DNA of 64,000 nucleotides, from assembly GCA_012845835.1 (NCBI GenBank), contig JABAKD010000018.1, positions 10,604,179 through 10,668,178 on the forward strand, read 5' to 3'. Positions 12,176 through 26,100 of this stretch are shown here, one piece after another. The position numbers and the translations under genes were made by a program. Each line of letters begins with the position of its first letter. Position 1 is the first letter of the stretch. This stretch comes from Undaria pinnatifida. Its lineage: Eukaryota > Sar > Phaeophyceae > Laminariales > Alariaceae. Under the pieces are notes generated by a model. That model worked only from the letters and a program-made list of their open reading frames with translations. It did no database searches and was not told the DNA's origin.

Positions 12176-15100
12176 CTGGTTTCTTGCTCACACGATGTTT
12201 AAGGTCTCCAACGTGTAAAGCGTCTGAAGGCCACGCGGAGCTGAAGGGAGTTGTGAAGTGTACTGTTTTGAGAGTAGGGCGAATTGTCTCGCTTGCACGA
12301 GAGCGTTCACACGTCATATTAGTTAGGCATATAGTGGTGATCCCTCCATAGAGCCGGTTGAGTATTAAATATAATGTCGGTCGACCACTGTATCAGAAGG
12401 AGGATACTGTGTAGACACACACAAATTAAATGTCTAAACACAATGGCGATCGTATGACACATGCATGTTTAAACACAATGACGATGGTATGACCGCTGTA
12501 ACGATCGTATTGCGTTATTTATTTACTTTTGTGACGCATACTGCGGTAAAGGCGCACAACTCTTTCAATGGGGCTCCTGACTTGAGCTCTCTGCAGTACC
12601 TCACCAAAATGATGGTTTAGAGTATCCTGAAGGCGAAACCCGACGAACAAACCCATAGCCTACTGTAGTAGTAGCAGTAGGTGAAAAAACGTTAATATTG
12701 CACAATTGTCGAACAAAAAGGTCAATCCAACGCACGTTTGTTTGAGGTTAGACTATTAATAACTAAGGAGCCTGTCATCCCGAAAAAAGGCAACCACAAG
12801 TGAGTGCTATCCCCACCGTAGCACGGGAGATATGACGGTTGCAGCATCGGCCGCGGGGCAAACGGGTACGGTATCCGGTGTGGTGTATCCGAACTGCAGA
12901 CACACAATTTACATGCGAGCCGATAGAAGTGTATGTCCACTATTTTCTGAGGCCCCTCGCTTGAGGACCTCTATTGCACCTGGCTGACTGACTCACCCGA
13001 ACACGGAGTGTGGGAAAATGATAGCGCAACACCACGAACACTCCCATGACCTGGGTATTATAGGTAGGTCTACTATAAGACCCAGTGGGGTGAGCCGAAA
13101 GAATGTTTCTTTTCAAAAACAAGTGCCTGGTATACTTTTCCGACGAGATTTTGGGTTGAGGAGCTCTGTGATTCAGAAAATGCGGTACCAGGTATCCAAT
13201 AATTGCTACCCCTATCCAATCATACGTCCGGCATTCTAGCGGGTTGCACGGCACGCACGCGGGCAGCATGGAGATGCAAGTACGATGAGACCCGCCGTCG
13301 TTTAGCTGCATCCCACTACGGAGAAAATGACATCCAAAAAGTCCCCTCCAAAAGTCCCCTTCCCTACTAACTGTGGCATGACAATACACTATGCCCTCAC
13401 AAGTTTTATGGCACCAAGGAATGGGGCCGGCCCTTCCGCCCCAAGCGGATGAACCATACTATGGAACTAAGAGATCAACGGGATTTCATGCAGTACATGA
13501 AAAATTTATACTTAGTCTCGGCGATAGTCCTAAAAAGAATGTCTGTATGGAAAGACATCGTATGAGTCGCGGGGGTAAGTAGTTTGAACCGCGATCTCAC
13601 AATTCTATCAGAGCTGACCCAGCAAATCGAAGACCTTTACCTTGGAGTTAGTGTGTTGCTGCGCACCTCGCTGCACAGACGGTCTAAGGTATCGCAGGGT
13701 GTGGATTTGTACCCCTCTCACCACGCTTCGTACACCTGACCTGGCTAGAGGGTCGAGTCTGCACGCACAGTACGACAGAGACTTGATTGACGTCTCTTGC
13801 TATGGGCATAAAACGTTGATTGTACGGCTGCCCCAGCCAAGTGTCACCTTCTTGGAGGGTACTTTTGTCCGCTGGACTGCCGGTGATGGGTTAACCAATT
13901 ACCTATAAACCCAATATAAGCCGAACAACGCCCCCCCGTTCTGGAATGGCGGCATATCAGTCTGTGGTTCAGTGGAGTAATTCCTGCTTAGCACCCAATA
14001 CTTCGAGTTGTGGACGGAACCGAGGGAAGTGTGGACAATGACCTGGGTGGTCGCGATCTCGATTAGAGGAGGAAGGGCGCGTCCAGTGTGTTGCTTTCCT
14101 TATATCTCAGTCGTTTCGTTGCCCACGCATCCTTTTCGAGACGGAGGACCTTTCCTGTTCCCAATTGAGGCACCCTCAGCATTTCGGCTTTCACGCTCAC
14201 AATTGAGGCACCACGTAAAAATGTTCTGCCTACGACCCTATACTCTTTTGGTTCGGCCGTATGTATGTGGCCACCATATCCTAAGAGAACGGTCCTTTTC
14301 TCGCTACTGTCTAGTGCACCGACCTTCTCCATGCCAGATTTGTACATTTCCCTCGTCTTCTCTAACACACTCCGTTCCTCCTTGTGTAGTTCATTCCCGC
14401 TATGTGTGTTGTACTCTTCTTCTGCTTTGCCACAGGAACACCTCTGTACACCTCAACGGGGGGCAGTGGCAATCTTCGGAAATTGTCTCCTTCTGCGTGT
14501 ATGAAGGAGGGAACGACAATATGGTAAGGGGGTTTGGAACATAGGCACTGATACGTACACTCGGGGGCTGGGCGGCATCATGGCACGAACGTTTTGAGCA
14601 AACAGAGGAACGATGCATACAATATGGGGAGGGGTAAATCATCGTCGGGTCTATTTTGCTACACATACGATACACGCGATATATACATAGTCTAATAGGT
14701 TATAAGCCTCGATGTAGACAAACACGATGTAGATAAACACGGGCCATGAGGAATGTCTCGAGCAATGAGCACGCGTGAGGATCCTGAACTGCTGCTTCCG
14801 CTGTTAGGACCGATCGCTGCCGTATCATCCGGAGCTCATAGCTGGTCGTGCTTGTTGAGATAACAATGGATTTACAGGCAAGTAGCTCAGACAAGTACAC
14901 TGGCAAGTGAACCAAAGTCTTCGCTTTTCGGAAGACACACGCGGGATATTTGTAGGACTTGCACTGAACACAAAGAAAACTACATTAGCACAAATGTACT
15001 GGGCACTCTAACTTGGATGCTGCATATAATAAGTTTGACGATGTCACATCCATCGAGGTCTTGCTGAGGATAGCTACCTTGCTACCACAATAGTCTGTAG

Positions 15101-15940
15101 CCCACCGAGGTGTTGGTAGGTTGGGTAGTGTGTAATCGTTTGAATCAAGTAGACAACAACAACACGGATGCTACGGCAGCATGCGCACTGCTATGCGTCA
15201 AGTACCGATTTTCGAATTACCATGGAATACCCCATTTAAGACCACGTCGGGGCAGCTTATTCCAGTGGTCATAGTATCTCCGTGTTTGGTCTAATGGATC
15301 TACGTGTTAATCTGGGAAACTTCCAAAAACGAACCTAAATCGGAGTGAAACGTCATGGTTTAAGATTCGTACCAGGCATTGTTTAAGTTTAGCCAAGGTC
15401 TACAAGAAGATGTACCAGGTGTTGCTGCAGTCGTGGAGGCAGCAGCTAGAAGCGTCTCTGTACAGCAACAGAGCAGAACTCGTGACCTCGTGGGCTGGGC
15501 TGTCATGTCCAGTTAGGGTCGTGTACACAAGTGTGGAGACGTTTTCTCCCGAGAGATAAGACCGGGCTCGGGGGACAAGGCAAACCGGGCATGTCCAGGT
15601 CTTTATCGGGACAAACCGATGTGTCTGGTATGATCTACCCGAAAGTCCCAAACCGGATGGTGTTGGAGTGGGTATACTATACCAGGTAGTAGATGTTGGG
15701 CACAATCACATGCCGTTTATTCTATGACGGTGGCTCAGAAACCCAAAACGACGAACGAGGGTCGCCGGTCGCTGGGTTGTTTTTTTGTAGTGTCAGGGGC
15801 ATTCCTGCTACTTTTGCCCGTGCTGAGACAAGCGCTCTTGTCGCCACCTCCGTCCCTCGTCTTTCTTTCTTCTTCTCTTCGTCAACTCTCCGGGGCCGCT
15901 GATATTCAACACAACAACTGGCCGTTGAGGCGTCCTTCTT
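12176..15940. other. 3.8 kb without a recognisable gene
   Basis: No family could be assigned to any frame. The minus-strand frame 14063-14368 (101 aa, MLEKTREMYKSGMEKVGALD at its start) has a fairly protein-like composition and may be a remnant, but I do not recognise it. The stretch also holds a copy of the TTTTGGGTTGAGGAGCTCTG motif (13149) and two TACCAGGTA palindromes (13186, 15680). Confidence 0.4.
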
Positions 15941-15944
15941 TCAG

Positions 15945-16905
15945 AAACTCTGCGAAGCTTGAAGCTCGTTCAACCAGTGGGTCGACGCGGACTGAAAGTG
16001 ATCTGCCTGTGCTTGGTGGAACATCTAAGGGCACTCAGCAGGTATATCACGCCACACATGCGGTTTGTCACCAACATGTTGTGAACATGGATTTACGCAA
16101 GCACGGGTCACGAGGTGGCCTTGGATTGTCATAAGTTTACCACCTTCCCAAAGCTTGAAAAACCACACTGCTTGCTCCGACTGAAGGTGCCTTGCCTCTT
16201 TGAGGTGCTCTGTCTGTATAAGCAAATCAGAGTAATCACGCGACAACTGCGGCATATCATCAATAGGGTATACGCCTTGATTTAGGTAGGCGCCTATGAG
16301 TCGCCTTTCTTTCACCAGTTCTGTGGAGCATGCCGCCCACGCGACCAGTCTGCTTATCCCGACTCAAAGTGCTTGGCTCCTGGTTGGCACTATGTTCAAA
16401 TTAACTTAGGAGGTCTATCACGCGACGCATGCAGCACATCACCAATAGGTTATGAACCTTGATTTGTTTATGCACGGATCACGAGGTACTCTTGGGGCAC
16501 CATTCTTTAACGGCTAATGCTGTTTACGACATCGGTGTTGTAGTTCCTTATTTGCTACAGAAATGTCGTAAATAACTTCTGATTTACGACACCGCGCCTT
16601 GTTTGCGACACCGGTATCGCAAATAGCATAACTCTTCATTCATCAACTCCGCGGAGCTTGCCGCTCATGCAAGTGGTCGACTGCCCCCGATAGAAAACAG
16701 GTTGTCTCTGTTTCGTAGGCTGTCTGAAGGAATCACAGACCCAATCATCCCTTCCTTGCATAAGGTGTATCAGCAGTAGGTTTTGAGCCTTCAATTACGT
16801 AGACACAGGTGCACTTACTTGCGTCGTCATTCGTGCTTTGAATCCGCGGAGCTTGCAGCTCATGCAACCAGTCGCAGACCCTAATGAAAAGTGTTTTGCC
16901 TCTGT
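15945..16905 (+). repeat. degenerate ~180-bp tandem repeats
   Basis: Units share two anchors: CTCCGCGGAGCTTG(C)..GCTCATGCAACCAGT (near 15950, 16315, 16648, 16838) and ATCACGC.ACGCATGC.GCACATCACCAATAGG..ATGAACCTTGATTT (near 16047, 16233, 16412, 16770). A further weak copy lies near 17430. The array is broken at 16510-16625 by a block holding small inverted repeats (GTCGTAAAT 16565/16582; TTTGCGA 16602/16617). No function can be read from it. Confidence 0.7.
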
Positions 16906-18957
16906 TTGATCTGAATTAAGGATCAACAACAACGATACGTACAAATTTCAGTTATTGAAATTCGATATTTTATCGAAACCAATGAGGGTTGAATCTTAAC
17001 GAGTAACAGCCTCAGTTATGGGTCGCAAATCATCATCCACCCGGCACAGAACCATCACTACAGCAGCAACGCTCGCGTAAGACACCCGCGTGGTCGTCCC
17101 ACTGGAGTCGGCCTAGCTCGCAGGCTGATGTCGGTGCCGTGGGGAGTAAAATCGATCGCCAAAACGTCGCGCTACAACGCCCAATGTGACAAGTCTCCGC
17201 TAAGTAAGCTCGTTCGGTCGGCCGCCTCAGTGCGGTCACTTAGTCAACTCGATGAAGAGAGCGCAGCAACTCACTGCGCCTTATAAAATTGCCGATGACC
17301 TTGGGAACGACCCTACTCAATCTTGTGCGCTCGCTAGTGGTGGAACAGCTCCAGCGGTGCGGCTGCCCGATCCTCTACACCCTTGTACCTAAATTTCTGT
17401 TAAATATAGACTAAACTGAAAAACTTGACTCAGCAGGTCTTCTGTCGTGTCACGAATGCATGCAGCAGACTATATCCCGAATAGGATAGGATGATATCTA
17501 CATAATCTCGGTTTTCATGCCTGCAGCGGGAAAGGCGCACCTTTCGAGTGAATTTACGGCAACACGTCCAAATTTTTGCCTCGGGTGGGCTAATCCCCCA
17601 CCCCCCCCCGCTCAGCCCCCCCCAGGGGCCCCTGGCGGCGAGCCGCATCCCGCCTCCGGCTTGTAGCGAGGGGGCCGCATCACGGATCGTCCGCGTAATT
17701 ATAGCCCTGGCAGCAGTACCCCGGTGTGCTCGACGACTGACCGAGCGTACGCACTGTTTGCTGTACGTACTGCTGCAATCCTGGTGCGTGGTGCTGTCAC
17801 ACACCATTCGCAATCATCAGTTCGACGGGTGTTCACTCCTTGGCAGTATAGACTACTGCAAGCAGCTGTAGCTGATGCGTTCTCGGCTCACACCAAATAG
17901 CTACGTGGTACAAAGTATCGTCTCTCGATCATCACGGGCATGTGCGGAGCCGCCGCGGCGATATGTATTTATCGGCCTACGAATGAAAAATCCAGTCGCA
18001 AAAACTGAAATGAAACGAAGGCTACGATGAATACGGGCATGCCTCGGTTTTCCCTGGGCATTGCGCCGGTGTCAACACAATTCAGATGCCCGCGAAAGCA
18101 CAGCTCATGTGATTCAGCGAGAAAACATCAAGAAGAATACGATGTAGCGATGTAGCGGATTATCTCCGCCCTCTCCATGACCCATCACAACCCATTCACA
18201 CAACCGAAGCGCGCTCGGACACAACTAGACAAGCCTGTTCCGTTATGCTGAACGCGAACAGAACAGACATACGCTGGCTAGATCAACGGGGCTGTAGCCA
18301 TTGCGAGCTCGTCGTGCTCCCGAGCGAGCAAACCCGTAGCTAAACGCTGAAAACACCGAAAAAAAAATGAAACGCCTGATGAAGGGTTTGCATAATCTGC
18401 GAGGCGTGTTTTTGCGACATTGTGTGTCAAAGTTCCCCGGGTGGGAGGAGCCGTGTCTGAGGGAGGGAGAAAAGTCCCCCAGTGCTGTGTGTTTGCCGTT
18501 TGGATACCATACGGCAGCTTCCAGGATCTTGACGTCGCAGCAGCCCCATCAGGCATCGGGTGAGAGATGGCGCGGTCGGAACGCGCAAACTGGGGTCGCA
18601 AGGTTTAGGACGGGTCTAATTCGGCATCTGCGTGATACCTCGTGCAGCAGCAACACGCAAGCTTTGACCAGACGCGCAATCGATCATGATCCTTTACCCT
18701 CGTGTGCACACCAGACAGCACGAAGCGGTATCACTGTCGTACCGTTGCTGTACTGCTATACGAATTCTATGTTGGGGTTTGCTGTGCGGTGTCTCTGCAC
18801 ACCATGGCGAGGTCGGACCTGTGTGCGTACACGGGGATGGAATGTTGTTGCCACGAAGAGCAGAGTACCAAGAGCAGAGTGACCTACGGTATATTGAAGG
18901 AACTGAACGAGGTCGCTCTGAAGCACTGCAGGCTTGTGCTTCGCATCGAACACACAC
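16906..18957. other. no gene recognised
   Basis: Open frames such as 18367-18882 (+) and 18278-18601 (-) show no motif. A C/G-rich stretch with runs of C lies at 17590-17640. The end of this block runs into the (TTG)n tract. Confidence 0.4.
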
Positions 18958-18969
18958 AAGTTGTTGTTG

Positions 18970-19041
<72 letters not shown>
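18958..19041 (+). repeat. (TTG)n microsatellite
   Basis: About 27 TTG/GTT units, interrupted once. It reads as poly-Gln, poly-Asn or poly-Val depending on frame; nothing indicates it is translated. A 23-base phrase just downstream (CAAGTCCGTG.TCACAGGACA, from about 19058) recurs next to another TTG tract at 48125-48200. Confidence 0.95.
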
Positions 19042-19042
<1 letters not shown>

Positions 19043-19370
19043 CTCTCGCATAATCAAGTCCGTGCTCACAGGACAGGCTCCAGTCACTCTGGAGCTGAGG
19101 AATACCCCAGGGAAAACACACACACAACCCAAGGTGGTACACGGAGTCTGTATCACAGCTGACGCAATTCATGCCTCCACCAGAAACATATAAAAGTGAA
19201 ATCGGGAGTCAGCCTACGATGTGCCAGGTCCATGCCGGTGCATACGTCTCATTACTCACGCCTGGAGAAACCAACTATTCCGATTGCCACCCAAGAAAGA
19301 CTACCACGTACCTGGTATATATTACACGTAGTATCCATTACTACGCATACGCACGACAGGCGTAAGTCAA

Positions 19371-19563
19371 TTGGAAAAAAGAAACAAAGAAAATAAAAGA
19401 TAAAGGAAAGGAAAGAAAAGAGAAGAAAAACGAAACAAAACGAAAAAGGCAAGAAAAGAGAAGAAAAATACAAGAAAATCAAGAATAGACAAGACAAGAA
19501 GAGGAAGCAAGGCAAGGCAAAAAGAAGAGAAAAAAGGAAAAAGAAGAAGAAACGAAAGAAAAA
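19371..19563 (+). repeat. ~190-base purine (A/G) tract
   Basis: Almost entirely A and G on this strand, with scattered C and T, made of GAAA, AAGG and GAAGA words. The opposite-strand frames are poly-Phe/Leu artefacts. Mirror-like purine tracts can form triplex DNA. Confidence 0.85.
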
Positions 19564-19777
19564 TGTCATACTATTAATAGCAGACCCTAGGAACTGGCTA
19601 AGGGTGGCATTGGGCCAACAGAGGGTATCACGTCCATCATCAATGGCACCTGGGAGAGAACGCAATATGGCGAAGAAGTCAGGGCGGTCTTATGCTATCT
19701 TGTGACGGCCATTAGAAGGCCCACAACTTTCAATACGATGATGGCCAAACCCAGACTTCAGTCTCTTGGGCATGACG

Positions 19778-19867
19778 CTCCCCCCTCCCCCCCTCCCCCC
19801 TTCCTCCCTTTCCCCCTCCCCCCTCCCCCAGTCCCCTACCCGCCCCCCCCTCTTCCCCCTCCCCCCG
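19778..19867 (+). repeat. pyrimidine (C/T) tract
   Basis: About 90 bases of C and T with very few purines, dominated by CCCCCTCC words, 210 bases after a long purine tract on the same strand. Confidence 0.85.
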
Positions 19868-20089
19868 GCCGTTTAGAGATGCCAACGGTGGAGGGCGCTG
19901 CCGCAGCCTTTGCGCGTCGCTCTGTAGTAATCACCACCATGTCGTTGAGACCATCCACCTTGAGCTCTTAGGGCACAACACGGACAGACAACTCTATTTT
20001 TGGGGATTCTCCGCTGGGCTGGAGGGGCGTGCGGCGTAGATGATGAATGGCGAACTAGAGCTGATTGTACCTAGACGGACTGCGTTCGA

Positions 20090-20535
20090 GCGCCTTTGCT
20101 CTCCAACAACACTGAAACAATAAAATGGCGAAAGGTCTACGTAACGATACCTATCATCCGAAACAATAGAATTGTGAAAGGTGTGTCAATACCTATCGTC
20201 CCAAACAAAAGAATTGTACAAGGTCTATGGATACTTATTTTCCAAATCAGTAGGTTTGGTGGAAGGTGCATCTATACCTATCGGACAAACCCATAGGTTC
20301 CGCCTCTTATCGCCAATATCCTATCACCCAAACAATAACGTCCTGAGAATATCTATCGATACCTACTTGTTGTATCAATATGTTCAGATAAATAGGTACA
20401 ATAGGCTATTGGCCAAACAGTAGATCATTGAAGATGCCAATCGATACCCATTGTCGCCCCCAATAGGCTACGAAAAGTACCCATCGATACCTATCGCGGG
20501 CAACAATAGGTCTCCTATTGGAATAGGATCCTATC
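20090..20535 (+). repeat. degenerate tandem repeats with CGATACCTAT / AACAATAG
   Basis: Phrases such as AACGATACCTATCATCC, TCAATACCTATCGTCC, TCTATACCTATCGGAC, ATCGATACCTACTTG and ATCGATACCTATCGCG recur every ~50-100 bases, each followed by AAACAATAG-like words. The copies are too diverged for a clear unit length. No coding function is apparent. Confidence 0.7.
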
Positions 20536-22961
20536 GATTGCCTATTGACCTGGAACCTGTTGTCCAGGGTGTGGTATATAAGTGGTCGTGTGAGAGCCGT
20601 AATGTTCGATGCTTCATCCGCACCGAACGTCCCCCAGCTAGTATTGCCCTGTGTCATGCCAAGGAGTGCAGTCGTTCACTGCAACTTGTGCCGTAGTAGG
20701 TATAGATACCCCTTCGTGTCAGTTAAATGGTGCACTCGTACCGGTAGTTCACTTTGAGGCAAGCCCCTCGCTTGCAATAATAGCGGACCGCGCCGGTGTT
20801 GCTGGTACACTATCTGTACTGCTCTGTACTGCTGTACTATACATACTGGTATATAGTACTGCTGTACTGCTGTACTCCGTGCTCCAGAGTACGAGACTAT
20901 AGTAGTGTACAGCAGTAGTAGTGTGCTGAACACTAAGTAACTGTAGTGTAGTGTATGTGTTGTACTACTCTACTTTAGTGTACGTAATGTACCACTGTAC
21001 TCATGTACCTGATATAGTCTAAAGTATAAATATAAATCATTCATAATAAACAATCGTGGTTTATATGATAGTTTTGTCCCGTCAAGGCCGTTTTCAACCG
21101 TTTTCAACGTAATATTATACTGGTTTTAGTACTGAGCGGTCCTTGAGGGTTGTCCGTTAAAAATCGAGAGTGTCGTCAACCGACATCTTTGGTTGCAATA
21201 ATGTGTTGTACTGTACCCATAGATTATGGGCTCGCGGACAAGAAACAACTGTTACGCAATCTGAGCAAGGCTTGACACCTTATTGCAACGGAACACCGTA
21301 ACGCCGCCACTACCGCCTTTATCACTGGAAACCCGTTTTAGGGGTCAAATCGCACTTGAAATTAGTATAGTATAGGGAGGGGTTTTATTAATAGTACTCT
21401 AACGGGTTAAATCAACCTGAAGAATACCTCGTAAATCAACCTGGAGCAGACCTTCATACATAATGTCGTGTATCGCTCGCGGATGAGCACGATTTCTTAG
21501 TTCAGTTTTCCTGGCGTGCTGATACGTATTGATACAATTGACCCGACGTTCTTTCTGCACTTTTTCTTCTCTCGCTTGCCCATACTGCTGCATCCTTGTC
21601 ATTTTTCGACGCTCACAAGGATAAAAGACACCAAGACCGCCAGCTCACTATCAATAACTTGGAGAGCCGCAAGCCATGAGCATACTGTACCTGCTACCTG
21701 GTACCTGCTACTACTTTGGGGTTTGAGCGGTAAGGGGAATCACGATCGACTGCTCGGGACAGCCTGCCCAGGGGATGTACAGCACCTGCCATGGCGATGA
21801 AAGGACAAACAGAGGGAGTTTGCAGGGGCATGTGAGTGCGATTGATTGGGCCGAACTTCCTCCTGCATTGTCTGACACACGCTGCCATACGGGACCGCTG
21901 TAGTGCTACTGCTCTCGTTGCTACTTAGGCTACTTCTGCTGCTGCTACTTCTGTCACTACCGCTATTCCTTCTGCTGCTAGTGCTGCTGCCTGTATAGCT
22001 TGGCCTACAGGACTGGCATCTTACAGATTACTGCAGAGAATATCTGGCAACGATTCAACCCTCGTAGTACTAGTAATAGTGCGCGGTTACCGTTTCAAAT
22101 AGGAATCCGCTTTACGTGAGGTGCAATGAAGAGCAAACCGCAAAATGTGGGATGGCACAAGATAAGTTCGTGTCGAATCGCGGTACAGTGACGGGGGGTC
22201 TTGGTGCGACTTGAATTATGCCACTGCTGTCTACATATAATCCGTCTTGAACTCTCGATAGTATCTCATTGAAGCGACCCTTTCCCCAATAGTGCGGATG
22301 CCCTGAATAGTGTCGATACGTTTTATGCTGATATATGTCGCGCACTACTGACAGCCCCTCTCTGTATATGCTATCATTTGCTATCTACCGCTGCTTTCCT
22401 AGGAGAAGTTTAACGTAAATGGGTTTGTACGCAATGACACGTGGTACATGCTTAACCTAGAGACTGCAGCCTTGTGCGTACGTTCGCAATACTGATCGTG
22501 TACTCTATGCAGGCATATTTTGTGGGAGTGATTAACTCAGCCTACCGTTCCTTCATTGGGACTATTGCTTAACGCTTTGCTTTGCCGTCAACTTTCGATT
22601 ACCAGAAATCAAAGATGTCCGGAGACAGCATTTTCGCCCCTAGGCAGACACTGCCAAGGCAAACGCCTTGGCGGGTATCCTTGCCGGCCAAACCTTGCGG
22701 ACACGGTTTTTTCTTTTTCATTTGAAGAAATCGCCTTACCATATTGCTGAAAACATAATGAAAATGAGGTTTCCACACATATACATCAAGCTTTAATCTA
22801 TCATGGGGATAGGGGACATGCCGCCCAGGCGGATAGAGCCGCCTACGCGGATGGAAGCGCCTTGGCAGAGAACCTTGACTGACTGATTGACCGCTTGACA
22901 CTTGCTCGTGTCCTGAAATAGTTGCTAGGAAGTACCCGGCGAAGATCACAATACGAGCGAC
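20536..22961. other. 2.4 kb upstream of EsV-1-7 gene 1; no gene recognised
   Basis: Contains TAC/CTG-rich low-complexity sequence at 20815-20930 and 21895-21990, and a perfect 8-bp hairpin GCCAAGGC-aaac-GCCTTGGC at 22653-22672. The promoter of gene 1 should lie here, or farther up if there are unseen 5' exons, but I saw no convincing core promoter. Confidence 0.4.
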
Positions 22962-23114
22962 ATGCTGTTTGAGGAATCACCTCATCCTATCGGTCTTCCG
23001 CCCCCTCCCCCCCTTGCTGAACGCCCCAAGGCTACCGGTGCCGCACCGCGTCTAGGTTCTCCGGGCATCTGCCAAGGTCTGGGGTGCAATCGACAAGGGA
23101 AGTTTGGATATGAG
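22962..23114 (+). CDS. EsV-1-7 gene 1, exon 1 (first recognised)
   Basis: Begins with ATG at 22962, encodes a Pro-rich stretch (GLPPPPPLAERP) and then the first half of repeat 1, CQGLGCNRQGKFGYE, ending in phase 0 at GAG|GTGAGA. An acceptor-like CTAG at 23050-23053 would give a shorter internal exon if the true start lies upstream. Confidence 0.75.
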
Positions 23115-26100
23115 GTGAGATGGACGCGTAACGTTTTGGTTTTGGTGTAGAGTACATACGACCCACCTCGCAATAGGGGTACCACCTTCTGTCGAAACAG
23201 TCTCGTATTCACGGTCTGCTACTAATCAATACGGTACTAATGAATTAGTAGCCAAATAATATTAGTCGAATAATACTCTTACTACTAGTACAACCACTAG
23301 TCACTAGTCAACTATTAATAATAGCCAACAAATAGTCAACTAATAGCCAATAATCAACTAATAGCAAGCTAGTGACCGCACTACCTAACGTCATTGTAGC
23401 CTCATTTGTATTTTTCGATATCATTCATTTTGAACCTATTGGTAGTTGAGATTTTTCATCAAGTTAAACGTACCCCCCCCCCCTAAATCGGCTTTTGGTC
23501 GAGGTATGGAGCTCCTGATGTGCTCAAGTGACCATCCTTGTAAAAGACTACTTCGTATTGATGAACTACTTCAGTATTTATAGGGCTACCCGTACCTCAT
23601 ATCGCCTCATATCGCCTCATATTTCGGACTGCCTTGTAGCCGTGTGCATGGGTGCGGTGCACGAGAGAGGTATTGGGCAGTGTTCGCTTTGGTTTGTGCC
23701 GGTGCTCTACATAGATCGTGTTGATCCCGCATCTATTCGTTATCGTATGTCGTGCATGATCTGTGGGGTATACATCCACCCCAGGAAACATGTATTCGAT
23801 CGTGCAGATCATCCGAAAATCACTCACAGCATGATGTGCCGACCATGCAGGTCGTACAGACCAGGGATCTATCTGCCCTGAAAAACGAAGATCATATAGA
23901 TCACATAGATCATAGATAGGGATGTAGTTTGTCGAACACGAGGAAAGGTTCGTTCCGTTCAACTCAAGCCGCTCATGCCGTTGTTATGTGTGCCATTTTC
24001 CCAGCGATGCACGTAACAATGTTTCTGACAAACTCCGTAAGAAATGACACCCCTTGTGTTTTCACGCCGAGCCGAAAATCTACAAAAACAAGGGCAGAGA
24101 TATCCGCAAGCGATATCGGCGAACGACGGCGCAGGGGGGCACCCTAAAAACTGAGGCATCAAATAGGGCTCCGGCGTCTGTCGCGCGAAGAGCCTCGTCA
24201 GTGTGTCATAATGCTCCTATCGTGGCACGCTGTCTGTCCGACCGCCGACAGCGCAGTTACTGCTACCCTGGGCACCAACACCGCAGTCGCTTGCTATATT
24301 TTTATTTCACAGGGGGCGAGGCCGACGGCATGCGCACAGCACCGCTTAGAAGCGATGGTGCTAAGGACCGCTAAGGGATGCGAGACGGCCAACTGCCACC
24401 GGGCCGCCTTCTACGGTACGTACTGCTTTACTGCTTTACTGTTCTACTGCTTGACTTCGTTTTCGAATAACAACAATAAACAGACACGTCAGCTATGAAT
24501 CGATAATTTCGTCGAAATTCATGCCAGTAAGCTGCGTGTGATCCTTCGATCGCACGTGCTAGAATACTTGGTACGGTGTTTATTTTCGCAGGATGTGACA
24601 CCTCGGACAAATCGTGATGTAGAGCATATAGGTAATCTAGATAATCTACAGTAGATCGATCCTGTATCTGCCGTTATGATATGTTGCACAGGTTCTGTTT
24701 ACGTTGGGTATATATCTGGCCGTGGAGGCATTTGCTAGATGATGCAGAACATACGGCTGACTCCCACCCGGTAACATGAGCTTGATCATATAGATCATAG
24801 AGATCGTATAGCTGTTCCCTGAAAATATCTAGATGATCAAGTGCGAATAACGCAATAAACCCAATAACGCATCATCTGTCTGAGATGTGTTATTGGTATT
24901 TGAATCTTTCGGCACGGCGTGTAAAATCTGTACTTGAACAACCTTAGAGATAACTTCGCTCATGGTTTTGTGGACACAGTACTTGAAAATAGTGTCAGAC
25001 GATATTTTTCGGAGTAAAAACGGCTAAGCTCTCTACATTTTTACATCTGTATCGTGAACGATTCTAAAACTCGGTTGTAGAACGTAGTACGTGCTGTTGA
25101 GTGGCGTTTACAGAAATGCGAGAATCGTGTGTTCCTTTTTTCAGTTAATCAATCCAACTCGGTTTTGCTACACACAATACCTGCTGTAGACTGGTGTTTT
25201 CAGGCAGACCTGCGGGAGACGAGTTTCATATTTTCTTTATAGGCACCGCGCCGTTGACGGCCGCATAGACCTTGCCCCAGCTTAGAAACATTTTTTGAAG
25301 TACTCTTCGCGTTGAGTGATGGCCAAAACATTGTCCGTGGTCATGGTCACAACGCAGGCCCCAGTTATTAAGGGGTTAATAAAAGAAACGCGCAATCCAG
25401 GGACAACACAGTCAGGCGGGCTTGTTTTGGCTCGTGAGGTTTGCAAGCGCGCCTCGTTTCAAGCGATCGACCGCTTTCACGGGGGACAGTGGTATTCTTT
25501 CGACAATTGACTGCATCACGCAGAGCACCAAACACGCTAAAAAGATGAAATAAATTACAAAACTAATTTCTGCACGCAGGTTCCTTTTTTTTCATGCATA
25601 TGGTGTTGCTCTAGGTTGTCACGAGAGAAACATGCATGGGTTGGCTCATAGCTCTGCTATACACCCAGAAGGTTCCAGCCTGTTGACCTGCTTCCAGGCG
25701 GTCTCCGTTACTGTTGCCCTTGGCAGGTTTCGACGCGAGAGAGAAGCCCACGGCGTGCGTCGTCCACAAAATAGCAGGGATGGCCGACCTCAAGCATAAG
25801 CGCTGCGAGTTCGTGGACTGCGTCCGTCATCGCGTCTATGGTGTACCCGGCGAGAAAGTGAGGCTTCCGTGTGGGGTCTCGCAACGGGATTGGCCTTGAG
25901 ACTTGACATTTCGGACAACAGTTTGGGATGAAGGATAGAAACGGAGTTGGCGCGTAGCGTTGTCGCTAGATGGCTGGACGTCGGCGTGGCATTGGACGGC
26001 AGAGGTTATACCCACAACCTTGGCCAATGCCATTTTTTTTAGAACTGGTGTACGTTAGGTAAGGGTGGTGTGGTGGTGTGGTGATATGGTGATGTGGTGG

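Noticed and set aside
18700-19193. Cys-rich frame before the (TTG)n tract as an EsV-1-7 exon
   Set aside because: The cysteine spacing does not fit C-x4-C or C-x2-H, and there is no phase-compatible donor or acceptor.
25841-25846. Alternative donor (GTGTAC) for exon 3 of gene 1
   Set aside because: Would end the exon in phase 1 and break the frame with exon 4; GTGAGG at 25858 fits both phase and motif.
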